A stretch of 29,823 nucleotides of DNA, taken from NCBI GenBank assembly GCA_910587875.1, contig CAJUOD010000026.1, forward strand, positions 1-29,823, in the 5' to 3' direction. The translations under genes and the position numbers were made by a program. This document shows positions 1-7,414 of the stretch, one piece after another. This DNA is from an uncultured Oscillibacter sp. Lineage in GTDB: Bacteria > Bacillota > Clostridia > Oscillospirales > Oscillospiraceae. The notes below the pieces were generated by a model that saw only the letters and a list, made by a program, of their open reading frames with translations, ran no database searches and was not told where the DNA came from. Position 1 is the stretch's first letter. Each line of letters begins with the position of its first letter.

Positions 1-10
1 CGCAGGGAGA

Positions 11-1405
11 TTACCCCATGATATTCGCCCGCATCTGGTCGCTGGCGGCCTTCACATCGGAGATCCACTGATCCTTGGAGATGGAGCCGTTCACCAGGCC
101 GTTGACGGGATCCAGGAAGACCTCGCGGACGGTGCCCAGGCCCGCCACGGCGTTGTAGGCCGCGAAGTTGCCCATGGCCGCGTCGGCCCCGTTGTCATAG
201 ATGGAGTAGAACATTTTGTTGTCGCCTTCCAGGTTGTCGGTCAGGCCGGGGACGGGCTGCACCGCGCCGCCCTTGGCGAAAATGGCGCAGGCCGCGTCGG
301 AGTACAGGAAGGCCACGAACTGCTTGGCCGCGTCCAGGTTGGGGGCGGCGGCGGGAATCCAGGCCTGCTCCAGCCAGCAGTAGCTGGCGCCGTTGCCGCC
401 GGACTTGGCGGCGGGCAGGGCGGTCATGCCCCACTTGAAGCCCTCGGCCCGGGGAGCCTCGGCCATCTCGCCCACGATCCAGGTGCCGTTGGGCATGAAC
501 AGGGCCTTGTTGTCCAGGACCAGCTACTGGTTCTGGGTGAAGTCCTGGTCATTGGCCTGAGCGGGGGTGACGGGGTTCGTGTAGGAGGCCAGCTTCGCGA
601 TGATGTCGAAGCACTGCTGGGCCTCGGGGGTGTCCCAGATGCCCTCGGCGTAGGTGGTGGCCTTGTTGAAGAAGTCGGCGCCGCCCACGGAGTACATCAG
701 GGCATACAGGAAGGCGTCGAAGTAGCCGGTGGTGGGATAAGTAAAGAGGTAGCTGCCCTCAGCCTGGGCCTTCTCGGCCAGCTCCCACATCTCGTCCCAG
801 GTGGTGGGGACGGTCCAGCCCTTCTCCTCGAAGAGGCCCGCGTTGTAGAACAGGCCGCAGGGGGAGTAGAACATGGGGGCCAGGTAGGTCACGCCGTCGC
901 CGTAGGGGTTGGTCACAGAGGTGTCCGTGAAGCCGCCCACGATTTTGTCGGAGACCTTGGCGCTCTCGCCGGGGATGGTCATGGACAGCACGTCCGTCAG
1001 CTCGGCGATGTTCCGGTCCTTGATGAACTGCTCGGTCAGGCCCTTCTCACGGCCGGTAGCCAGGTGGATCACGTCGGGGAAGTCGCCGCCCTGCATGGAG
1101 GGCCCGATGACGTCTTCCAGGTTTTTGTCGCAGATCAGATTGACCTTGATGCCGGTGGCGGCGGTGAAGGCGTCGCAGACCTCCTGCCACATGCCGGGAT
1201 AGGCTTCCTCATAGCCGGAGGCCAGGGCGGCCACGGTAATGGTCACGTCCTCGGCGGGGGGCGGGGTCTCGGTTTCGTTGGAGCTGCCCGAATCGGCGGG
1301 GGGCGGGGCGGTGGTCCCGGCGTCGGAGCCGCCGTTCCCGCCGCCGCAGGCGGCCAGGGACAGCACCAGCGCCAGAGTCAGCAAGAGACTGAAAAACTTC
1401 TTCAT
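11..1405 (-). pseudogene. Carbohydrate ABC transporter solute-binding lipoprotein, interrupted by an in-frame TAG
   Basis: This would be a secreted lipoprotein that captures a sugar for an ABC importer whose permeases probably lie beyond the left edge. Translation starts at ATG 1405 after an AAGGAGG site. The first 20 residues form a lipoprotein signal ending in LSLAAC (Cys20), followed by a Gly/Ser/Pro-rich linker and an SBP_bac_1-type fold. The frame is open for 293 codons, meets TAG at 524-526, and continues without any shift to TAA at 11-13, giving 464 codons for a normal family length. The residues after the stop (LVLDNKALFMPNGTWIVGE) are typical of the C-terminal lobe of the family. One CAG to TAG change would explain the break. 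It could be a pseudogene, a readthrough gene or a sequencing error; the unbroken frame on both sides implies a recent event. Confidence 0.85.
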
Positions 1406-1438
1406 AAGTCTACCTCCTTATAATATAGGGGCTTCCGC

Positions 1439-1455
1439 AGGCCGGTCTCCGGCCT
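1439..1455 (-). promoter_or_regulatory. Perfect palindrome in the SBP leader
   Basis: AGGCCGG and CCGGCCT arms flank a 3-nt loop. It lies between the predicted -10 box and the ribosome binding site of the SBP gene at 11-1405, so it may be an operator or an mRNA leader hairpin. Its function is unknown. Confidence 0.45.
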
Positions 1456-1465
1456 TGTAAAATTT

Positions 1466-1495
1466 AGTATAACGAGTTAGCCGCTGGTAAAGCAA
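1466..1495 (-). promoter_or_regulatory. Predicted sigma-A promoter of the SBP gene
   Basis: On the minus strand, TTGCTT (1490-1495) and TATACT (1466-1471) are separated by 18 bp, upstream of the SBP start at 1405. The A/T-rich stretch 1500-1600 behind it is a likely activator-binding region. Confidence 0.55.
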
Positions 1496-1668
1496 TCTCT
1501 TTCTTGCGCAACTTTTTAGAGATCTTGCTCTATTTGCATTTTATCCCAATTTTCAGGGGATACCCCGCCCGGTTTTGGGCAAAACTGATAATTTCGCAGT
1601 TTCCCCTTCCCTGCCCTCCGTCTCCTCGACAAAATCCCGGCGGAGCGGGAAAAATTTTTTATCAAAAG

Positions 1669-1697
1669 TTGCGCCGCCGGGGCGGAGGCGCTATAAT
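1669..1697 (+). promoter_or_regulatory. Predicted sigma-A promoter of the AraC gene at 1759
   Basis: TTGCGC (1669-1674) and a consensus TATAAT (1692-1697) are separated by exactly 17 bp. The predicted transcript would start near 1704 and have a leader of about 55 nt. Confidence 0.65.
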
Positions 1698-1711
1698 GGG
1701 AGGCAGGCCGG

Positions 1712-1740
1712 GGCGCTGCCAATTTTCAAAAAATTGCGCC
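1712..1740 (+). promoter_or_regulatory. Leader hairpin next to the AraC ribosome binding site
   Basis: Outer arms GGCGC (1712-1716) and GCGCC (1736-1740) enclose inner arms CAATTTT (1720-1726) and AAAATTG (1730-1736). The GGAGGAGGG ribosome binding site begins only a few bases later, so the hairpin could influence translation initiation. This is inference from position. Confidence 0.35.
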
Positions 1741-1758
1741 CCGGGAGGAGGGTTGTCC

Positions 1759-2622
1759 ATGAGCCAGCGTCAATACACCTTTCAGCGGGAGAGCGCCGCC
1801 CCCGGCGGGGCCCCCAGGCTGGCCTATGTCTCCCGGGACCAGTACAGCAGCGAGTGGAACTCCAACCCCCACACCCACGGCTGCGCGGAGCTGTTTTTCA
1901 TCACCGGGGGCCACGGGCGCTTCCGCACCCGGCGGGAGGAGTTTCCCGTGGCCATCCACGACGCGGTCATTGTCAACGCCAACGTGCCCCACACGGAGGT
2001 CAGCCAGCTGGACAGCCCTCTGGAGTACACCGTCCTGGGTGTGGAGGGCCTGGAGACCATGGCCGGGGCCGAGGGCTACGCCCTGCTCCACCTCCACACC
2101 GGCTGGGAGGAGCTGATGGGCTGCCTCCGGCTGATGCTCCAGGAGGCGGAGGGGGCCCTGCCGGGCTATGAGCGGGTCTGCCGGAGCCTTCTGGAGGTGG
2201 TGCTGATCCGCCTGAACCGCCAGCGGGACGCCGCCCTCTCCGGGGAGCCCTCCGACGCCCGGACCAGCCGGGAGTGCGATTTGGTCCGGCGGTATATCGA
2301 CAACCACTTCAAGGAAAACCTGAGCCTGGACCAATTGGCCCAGCTGGCCCACCTGAACAAGTACTACCTGGCCCACGCCTTCCGGCGGGAGTTCGGCGTG
2401 TCCCCCATCAACTACCTGATCTCCCGCCGCATCGAGGAGAGCCGCTTCCTCCTCCGGGAGACGGACCACACGTTGTCCCTCATCGCCCAGATTCTGGGCT
2501 TTTCGTCGCTGAGCTACTTCTCCCAGTGCTTCCGCCGGGTGGAGGGCATCAGCCCCATGGAGTACCGGAAGCGGCAGCGGCCCGCCGCTCCGCCCGGTAC
2601 TCCCTGGGGGTCTTCCCCTTGA
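1759..2622 (+). CDS. AraC-family transcriptional regulator (cupin + HTH)
   Basis: This is a predicted cytoplasmic DNA-binding regulator of 287 aa. I chose ATG 1759 because GGAGGAGGG precedes it and a TATAAT promoter lies upstream; the frame is open further upstream but has no ribosome site. Residues about 20-110 form an AraC_binding cupin domain, with the HTHGCAELFFITGG stretch typical of ligand pockets. Residues about 190-275 carry the double HTH (LDQLAQLAHLNKYYLAHAF, then IAQILGFSSLSYFSQCFRR) ending in SPMEYRK. It is divergent from the interrupted sugar-binding protein gene and probably controls that operon. Its 3' end overlaps the convergent AraC gene by 74 bp. Regulator class is confident; the sugar ligand is unknown. 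Confidence 0.9.
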   Translation: MSQRQYTFQRESAAPGGAPRLAYVSRDQYSSEWNSNPHTHGCAELFFITGGHGRFRTRREEFPVAIHDAVIVNANVPHTEVSQLDSPLEYTVLGVEGLETMAGAEGYALLHLHTGWEELMGCLRLMLQEAEGALPGYERVCRSLLEVVLIRLNRQRDAALSGEPSDARTSRECDLVRRYIDNHFKENLSLDQLAQLAHLNKYYLAHAFRREFGVSPINYLISRRIEESRFLLRETDHTLSLIAQILGFSSLSYFSQCFRRVEGISPMEYRKRQRPAAPPGTPWGSSP

Positions 2623-3478
2623 AGGCCCGGAAGGTCCGGGCAAAATAGCTCATCTCCTGAAAGCCGCAGGCCGCGCCGACGTCCGCGATCTTTTCCTCCG
2701 TGGTCTCCAGCAGCTCCGCCGCCCGCTGGACCCGAAGCTGCCGGACGTACCGCATGGGCGTGGTTCCCATCATGCTCCGGAAGCAGCGAAGGCACTCACT
2801 CTCGCTGACGGCGGCGCTTTGGGCGATCCGGGCCGCCGTCAGCTCCCCAGCATAGTGCTCTTGTACATATCGGAGCATGGTCTTGATCCGCTCCCCGTCC
2901 CGAAGGGCCTTCTCCGAGGGGGGCTTCCTCACCGCCGGGCGGTGGGCGGAGAGGAGGAATACCAGCCGGGAAAGCCCTTCCCTGACCAGGAACTCGAAGC
3001 CCGGCGGCTCCCCGCCGCAGGCCCGCCAGGCCGCCTCCATAGCCTCCAGGGCCTCCCGCTCCCAGGGGGTATCCCCCGGCAGCCAGACACAGCGGTTCGC
3101 GGCGTCTTCCAGCAGCGGCCGCAGGTAGTCCTGCCAGAAAACGCTCTCCACGCTTCCCCCCACCAGCCGGGGGTGGAATACCATAGAGTGGATGTCCGCC
3201 GGCCCCGCTCCCTCCCGCAGGACGTGATGAAGGGCCCCGGCGGCAATGAAGCAGCCCTCCCCGGGCCCCAGGTCCCGGCGCTCCCCCTCCACGAAGACGG
3301 TGATCCGTCCCTCCTTGACCAAAATGGTCTCCAGCTCGTCGTGCCAGTGCCAGGGGACCCGGTTCACCGTCTCGCCGTCGTGCCAATAGCAGGCCAGGGG
3401 AAAGGAGGGCACGCCGTGCCGGACCAATTCCCGGTTCCGCCCGTCCGTGGCGGAGCCGCAGGAGCGATTCAGTGCCAT
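2549..3478 (-). CDS. AraC-family transcriptional regulator (cupin + HTH)
   Basis: A 309-aa regulator starting at ATG 3478 behind GGAGG. The N-terminal cupin includes PWHWHDELETILVKEG and PGEGCFIAAGALHHV (about residues 42-85), the usual ligand-sensing fold of sugar-responsive AraC proteins. The C-terminal AraC HTH covers about residues 200-300 (ELTAARIAQSAAVSESECLR; VGAACGFQEMSYFARTFRAF; TPREYR). It converges on the AraC gene at 1759-2622, and the last 24 or so codons of each overlap on opposite strands. The two are distant paralogues, not a duplication. A copy of the CCAATTTTC motif lies upstream at 3509-3517. The target genes are unknown. Confidence 0.9.
   Translation of the reverse strand: MALNRSCGSATDGRNRELVRHGVPSFPLACYWHDGETVNRVPWHWHDELETILVKEGRITVFVEGERRDLGPGEGCFIAAGALHHVLREGAGPADIHSMVFHPRLVGGSVESVFWQDYLRPLLEDAANRCVWLPGDTPWEREALEAMEAAWRACGGEPPGFEFLVREGLSRLVFLLSAHRPAVRKPPSEKALRDGERIKTMLRYVQEHYAGELTAARIAQSAAVSESECLRCFRSMMGTTPMRYVRQLRVQRAAELLETTEEKIADVGAACGFQEMSYFARTFRAFKGKTPREYRAERRAAAASGTPWG
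2553..2609. repeat. Inverted repeat in the overlapping AraC 3' ends
   Basis: Arms 2553-2568 and 2594-2609 match at 15 of 16 positions as an inverted repeat, with a smaller AGCGG/CCGCT stem inside. Each arm encodes the conserved P-x-EYR ending of its own AraC protein, on opposite strands. No T-tract follows on either strand, so it is a poor intrinsic terminator but could pause polymerase or stabilise 3' ends. Confidence 0.7.
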
Positions 3479-3508
3479 GGCTTCCTCCGTTCTGACGGTT
3501 TTGTACTG

Positions 3509-3517
3509 GAAAATTGG
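3509..3517 (-). promoter_or_regulatory. CCAATTTTC motif upstream of the second AraC gene
   Basis: This is the third copy of the 9-mer also found at 1546-1554 and 1719-1727. It lies 31 bp upstream of the ATG at 3478. It is a candidate operator shared by the two AraC genes and the SBP gene. Confidence 0.3.
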
Positions 3518-3620
3518 CGTTTTCCTTCTACCGCCTTTATGTTTTTGGTGGTATCATCCTATCAGAAAGAGGCGAAACACGCAAGGGGAAAACCCCGGGG
3601 CTTTCAAAAGGAGGACGCCT

Positions 3621-3866
3621 ATGTTCAAGATTATGATGCTGCCCGACGCGGAGAACTTTTTAAACGTGGTAGCCAACAGCTATGGGCAGGTACTGCTGCA
3701 CCTGCCGGACGACAGCCGGTGCGATCTGAAGCGGGACCACACCGCCCGCCAGCTGCTCCGGGCCATGCGCCCCCGGGAGGAGGGGCTCTGCATCAGCCTT
3801 TCCGACGCCCGGGACGTGCCCGCGTTTCTGGACTACATGATTGGCTCCGCCCGGAAGCCCTGCTGA
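3621..3866 (+). CDS. Small conserved-looking protein of unknown function (81 aa)
   Basis: The ATG at 3621 follows AAAAGGAGG with good spacing, and the gene ends at a strong terminator (3885-3917), so it looks like a real monocistronic gene. The product (MFKIMMLPDAENFLNVV...) has alternating hydrophobic and charged segments, no signal peptide, membrane segment or Cys pair, and no motif I can name. The pattern FLNVVANSYGQVLLHL followed by DARDVPAFLDYM could fit a small alpha/beta fold such as HPr-like proteins, but that is only an impression. It is divergent from the AraC gene at 2549-3478, so it might share its regulation. Confidence 0.7.
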   Translation: MFKIMMLPDAENFLNVVANSYGQVLLHLPDDSRCDLKRDHTARQLLRAMRPREEGLCISLSDARDVPAFLDYMIGSARKPC

Positions 3867-3884
3867 GGGCGGTTCCCGGAAACA

Positions 3885-3917
3885 GAAGCCCGGCTTTTCA
3901 GCCGGGCTTCCTTTTTC
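3885..3917 (+). terminator. Intrinsic terminator, possibly bidirectional
   Basis: An 11-bp perfect stem (GAAGCCCGGCT / AGCCGGGCTTC) with a TTTC loop is followed by CTTTTT on the plus strand, ending the small gene at 3621-3866. Read on the minus strand it has a GAAA loop and a weak T tail, and lies 26 bp after the response regulator stop, so it may serve both. Confidence 0.9.
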
Positions 3918-3942
3918 AATGTACGGCTGCCTCCCGGTCCCG

Positions 3943-4695
3943 TCAGCGGCAGGTGTCCTGATACTCCGAGGGGGACATCCCCACCAGCTTCTTGAAGGTG
4001 GCGGAAAAGTGCGTGATATCCCGATAGCCCACCTGCTCCGCCACCTCGTAGACCTTCACCCGGCAGTCCCGTAGCAGCTCCATGGCCTTATGGATCCGGT
4101 AGCGGGTCAGGTAGTTCAGCAGGGTGTAGTCCGTCTCCTTTTTAAACGTGTGGCTCAGGTGCCCCTCGCTTAGGCCCAGGTGCTGGGCGATGGCCCCGAT
4201 GCCGATATTGGGGTCGTTGTAGTGCTCCCCGATGTAGTCCATGGCCTCCAGCACATATTTGCTCTTGTCCCCCTTTTTCAGGCCCGGGAACGTCCTCTCC
4301 GCCTCCCCGGCCCCGGCGGCGGAGCCCATCCGCCGCCGCAGGGCGGTGACCGCCCGCTCCAGGTCCCCGTCGTGGAAAGGCTTGAGCAAAAAGTCCACCG
4401 CCCCCAGGCGCAGGGCGCTCTGGGCGTAGGTGAAGCTGTCGTAGGCCGTGAGGATGATGACATAGGCGTTGTTCCCCCGCTCCCGCAGCCGCCGGAGCAT
4501 CTCAATGCCGTCCATCTGGGGCATCTTCAAATCCGTGATGATCAGCGAGGGGTCCAGGCGCTCCACGGCGTCCAGGGCCTCCAGGCCGTTGGCGGCCTCC
4601 CCCACCACCACGCAGTCCAGGGCGGCCCAGTCCACCGCCAGGACGATGCCCCTGCGGATCATCTCCTCGTCCTCCACTACCAGGACCTTCAGCAT
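3943..4695 (-). CDS. Response regulator, YesN type (receiver + AraC HTH)
   Basis: A 250-aa cytoplasmic response regulator. The receiver domain (residues 1-120) has the acidic pocket E8/D9, the phospho-acceptor D55 in LIITDLKMPQMDG, the LTAYDS switch region, and LKPF with the conserved Lys. A short linker leads to an AraC-type double HTH (about 150-248) ending SPSEYQD. The start ATG at 4695 overlaps the end of the sensor kinase gene (stop at 4689-4691), so the two are translationally coupled. It should be phosphorylated by that kinase and activate a transport operon; the divergent ABC importer at 7637-12623 is the obvious candidate. Confidence 0.95.
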   Translation of the reverse strand: MLKVLVVEDEEMIRRGIVLAVDWAALDCVVVGEAANGLEALDAVERLDPSLIITDLKMPQMDGIEMLRRLRERGNNAYVIILTAYDSFTYAQSALRLGAVDFLLKPFHDGDLERAVTALRRRMGSAAGAGEAERTFPGLKKGDKSKYVLEAMDYIGEHYNDPNIGIGAIAQHLGLSEGHLSHTFKKETDYTLLNYLTRYRIHKAMELLRDCRVKVYEVAEQVGYRDITHFSATFKKLVGMSPSEYQDTCR

Positions 4696-6395
4696 GTCTC
4701 TCCCTCCTCCCGGCGGACCGGCAGCGCCGCCGTCACCGCGGCCCCCGCCGGCTCATTTTCCAGGAACAGCCCGCAGCCGTCCCCGTAGTACTTGGTCAAA
4801 ATCGTGTTCACGTTGTAGAGGCCCAGGTGCTTTCCGGCGGGGCCCTGGCTTTGATAGCGCCCCACCGCCAGCTCGGGCGGCAGCCCCAATCCGTTGTCCC
4901 GCACGGTGATCCGGAGGGTCCCCGCCTCCTCCCGGGCCGTCACCTCCACCGCGCCGTCCTCCACGCCCTCCAGGCCGTGGAGGACGGCGTTTTCCACCAG
5001 GGGCTGGAGGATCATCTTGGGGATCAGGCAGTCCCGCAGCTCCTCCGGCACGTCCACCCGGAAGGAGAAGGCCCCGGACAGGCGGATTTTCTGTATCTCG
5101 ATGTAGCGCTCCAGGATTTCCACCTCCCGGCCCAGGGGGACAAACTCCTCCGGGGAGATGCAGAAGCGCAGGATGTCCGCCAGGTTGGTGGACATCACCG
5201 CCACCTGGGGCACCTTGTTGATCTTGCTGATCCACTTCATGGTGTCCAGAGTATTGCAGAGGAAGTGGGGGTTCAGCTGGGCCTGGAGCATCCGGATCTG
5301 GGCCTGGTTCAGCTCCCGCTGGTTGGCCACCAGGGCCTCCTGGTTCCGCTTCAGGGCCTCCACCATCTCGTTGAACCGCCGGGCCAGCTCCCCCAGCTCG
5401 TCCTCCCGCTCCGCCGGGACGCAGACGTCCAGGTTGTTGTGCTCCACCTCGCCGATGCCCTGGCGCAGCCGCTGGATGGGCCGGAACATCTGCCCGCTGA
5501 GCTTAAAGCTCATCAGCACCGACAGGGCCACGCACACCACCGCGCAGCCGAAGCTGACGGTGTACAAAAGCCGCATGGTCTCCCCGGTGAAGGCCTGTGG
5601 CCGCCGGAGGATCAGGTTCAGCCCGCTGGCCTCGTGCCGGGCGGCGGCGTACTGGAAGCCCTCCTCCGGGTCGTCCAGCCCCTGCCCCGCCAGCAGGCGG
5701 CTCCGCAGCCGGGGGGCCAGGGTCTCCGCCAGGGCGGGCTGGGCGCAGTACACCGGCCTCCAGTAAGAGCTGAGGACCAGCAGCTCGTTCTGTGCGCCGT
5801 ACCGGCCCTCCAGCAGCCGGCGGAAATCGTCGTAGTACACGCTGACCACCAAATAGCCCACCGGGCGGCCCATGCCGTCCTTCAGCCGGGCCGCGCCCCG
5901 CAGCAGCGGCCCGCCGGTGTCCGCCGCATCCTCACAGGCCGTGAAGCGCAGGGGCTCCCCCGCCGGCGGCGCGGCGTACAGCGGCCCCCATTCCGGAGAC
6001 AGGCGCTCCTCCCGGGGGTCCCGCCGGGTGGAATAGCGCCGCACGCCCTGGAGGTCGCAGAGGGCGAAGCCCGCGTAATCCCGGGCCTCCCGGGTGGCGT
6101 TGAACAGCTCGTTGTTCACCAGGGTGTCCTCCCCCGCCTGCCCGGCCAGGGCTCCCGCGATGATGGGATTCCCCTGGAGCCGCCCCGCCGCCTGGGAAAA
6201 GGCGCCGAAGGCCCCGTCCAGGGACCGGGAGACCAGGTCCAGCCGCTCCGCCATCTCCCGCTCCGCGTCGGCCGCCAGGCGGAGGCGGAAGATCTGCAGC
6301 AGCATGGCGGAGCAGGCCAGCACGGGGATCAGGGACGCCGCCAGGAATCCGGCGAACAGCCTCCGGCGGAAGGAGGGCTTTGCCATACGGCTCAT
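4689..6395 (-). CDS. Sensor histidine kinase, YesM/LytS-like
   Basis: A 568-aa membrane sensor kinase. Segment 1 (about residues 13-36) and segment 2 (about 276-298) bracket an extracellular region of about 240 residues resembling a Cache-type sensor. A HAMP domain (about 300-352), a short coiled coil, a His_kinase domain with the phosphorylation site H377 in LNPHFLCNTLDTM, and a HATPase_c domain (N469 in VENAVLHG; D500 in VRDNGLGLPP) follow. In YesM relatives the residue after NPHFL is usually Tyr; here it is Cys. Its ATG overlaps the TGA of the upstream solute-binding protein gene (ATGA, 6392-6395), suggesting the lipoprotein and kinase are made together and may act as a receptor pair. Confidence 0.95.
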   Translation of the reverse strand: MSRMAKPSFRRRLFAGFLAASLIPVLACSAMLLQIFRLRLAADAEREMAERLDLVSRSLDGAFGAFSQAAGRLQGNPIIAGALAGQAGEDTLVNNELFNATREARDYAGFALCDLQGVRRYSTRRDPREERLSPEWGPLYAAPPAGEPLRFTACEDAADTGGPLLRGAARLKDGMGRPVGYLVVSVYYDDFRRLLEGRYGAQNELLVLSSYWRPVYCAQPALAETLAPRLRSRLLAGQGLDDPEEGFQYAAARHEASGLNLILRRPQAFTGETMRLLYTVSFGCAVVCVALSVLMSFKLSGQMFRPIQRLRQGIGEVEHNNLDVCVPAEREDELGELARRFNEMVEALKRNQEALVANQRELNQAQIRMLQAQLNPHFLCNTLDTMKWISKINKVPQVAVMSTNLADILRFCISPEEFVPLGREVEILERYIEIQKIRLSGAFSFRVDVPEELRDCLIPKMILQPLVENAVLHGLEGVEDGAVEVTAREEAGTLRITVRDNGLGLPPELAVGRYQSQGPAGKHLGLYNVNTILTKYYGDGCGLFLENEPAGAAVTAALPVRREEGETC

Positions 6396-7414
6396 GTTCC
6401 CTCCTCCTCTCCCAGGTAAAAGGCCCAGGTCATCAGCAGTCCGTCCCGGCGGACGCTGGCCCGTTCCACGTCGTAGTCCACCAGGGGGACGTCCTCCAGG
6501 GCCGGCAGCTCCCCGGCGGGCTCCACGTCCCCCCGGACGGAGCGGCGGCAGAACTGCTCCGCCAGCAGCCGCTGCACCGCCTCGCTGACGGTGAAGTCCA
6601 AAAAGGCCCTGGCGTTCTCCTCATGGGCGGCCCCCCGGATCAGGGCGCTGCCGTCGGGGACGCAGCTGGTGCCCTCCTCCGGGTACACCAGGGCGATGTC
6701 GTCCCCGGCGGCGATGCGCTTCAGCGCCGTCTCCTCCAGGGTTACGCCCACCAGGGCCCCACCCCCGGCCACGGCCCCCAGCACATCGCCGGAGCCCTCC
6801 AGCTGCTTCCCGGCCAGGTTCTCCGCCAGGGCCCGGAGCAGCGCCTCCTCTTCGCCGTCCGCCGCCAGCAGGAAGGTGGTCAGGGCGGTGAAGCCGGACC
6901 CGGACACCGCCGGGTCCGCGAAGGCGATCCGCCCCCGGAGCTCCGGGTCCAGCAGGTCCTCCCAGCCCGTCACCCGGCCCGGGGGCACCAGCTTCGTGTT
7001 GTAGACCAGCACCACCGGCAGGGCGGAGAAGGGGGTCCACAGGTCCTCCCCGTCCCGGAAGCGGACCTCGATGCGCTCCGTCCCGCCGCAGGCGTAGGGG
7101 GCGAAGCAGTCCCGGTAGGACGCCAGACTCTCCACGCCGCCGCCGAACATCACGTCCGCCGCCGGGCGGTCCGCCTCCGAGCGGATGCGCTCCAAAAGCT
7201 CGTTGGTCCCCCCGGCCACCACGTCCACCCAAATGCCGGTGCGCTCCTCGAACTCCTTGACGATGGGCCAGTAGACCTCCTCCTTGTGGGAGGTGTAGAT
7301 CACCAGCCGGTCCTCCTCCGCCGGGGCATAGGCGGCGGTCTCCGGCGCTTCCGCCCCGCAGCCCGCCAGGAGCAGCAGGACGCACAGCGCCGCCGCCAGG
7401 CCTTTCCTCTTCAC
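6392..7414 (-). CDS. Solute-binding lipoprotein of the AfuA/FbpA type, probable sensory partner of the kinase
   Basis: A 340-aa lipoprotein. I chose GTG at 7414 because it begins the signal peptide (VKRKGLAAALCVLLLLAGC, lipidated Cys19) and follows an AAGGGGGG site; the frame runs further upstream but without a signal or ribosome site. The mature part resembles type 2 periplasmic binding proteins of the ferric-iron and 2-aminoethylphosphonate group (LVIYTSHKEEV near the start, then EFEERTGIWVDVVAGGTNEL). It is first in a three-gene cluster with kinase and response regulator and has no permease genes of its own. By analogy with XylFII-LytS and similar sets, it may present a bound ligand to the kinase. 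The ligand is not identifiable by eye. Confidence 0.9.
   Translation of the reverse strand: MKRKGLAAALCVLLLLAGCGAEAPETAAYAPAEEDRLVIYTSHKEEVYWPIVKEFEERTGIWVDVVAGGTNELLERIRSEADRPAADVMFGGGVESLASYRDCFAPYACGGTERIEVRFRDGEDLWTPFSALPVVLVYNTKLVPPGRVTGWEDLLDPELRGRIAFADPAVSGSGFTALTTFLLAADGEEEALLRALAENLAGKQLEGSGDVLGAVAGGGALVGVTLEETALKRIAAGDDIALVYPEEGTSCVPDGSALIRGAAHEENARAFLDFTVSEAVQRLLAEQFCRRSVRGDVEPAGELPALEDVPLVDYDVERASVRRDGLLMTWAFYLGEEEGT

Larger units (their letters stand above)
1406..1758. promoter_or_regulatory. Divergent regulatory region between the SBP and AraC genes
   Basis: This 353-bp stretch contains no gene. It is much more A/T-rich than its surroundings and carries divergent promoters (1466-1495 minus, 1669-1697 plus), two copies of the 9-mer CCAATTTTC (1546-1554 and 1719-1727), and a leader hairpin at 1712-1740. 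Confidence 0.6.

Noticed and set aside
1504..1758. N-terminal extension of the first AraC protein from an upstream start
   Set aside because: This stretch contains the promoter and leader hairpin and has no ribosome site; the ATG at 1759 has an excellent one.
2549..3478. Recent tandem duplication of the two AraC genes
   Set aside because: The proteins share only general AraC motifs; the mirror repeat comes from the conserved P-x-EYR ending.
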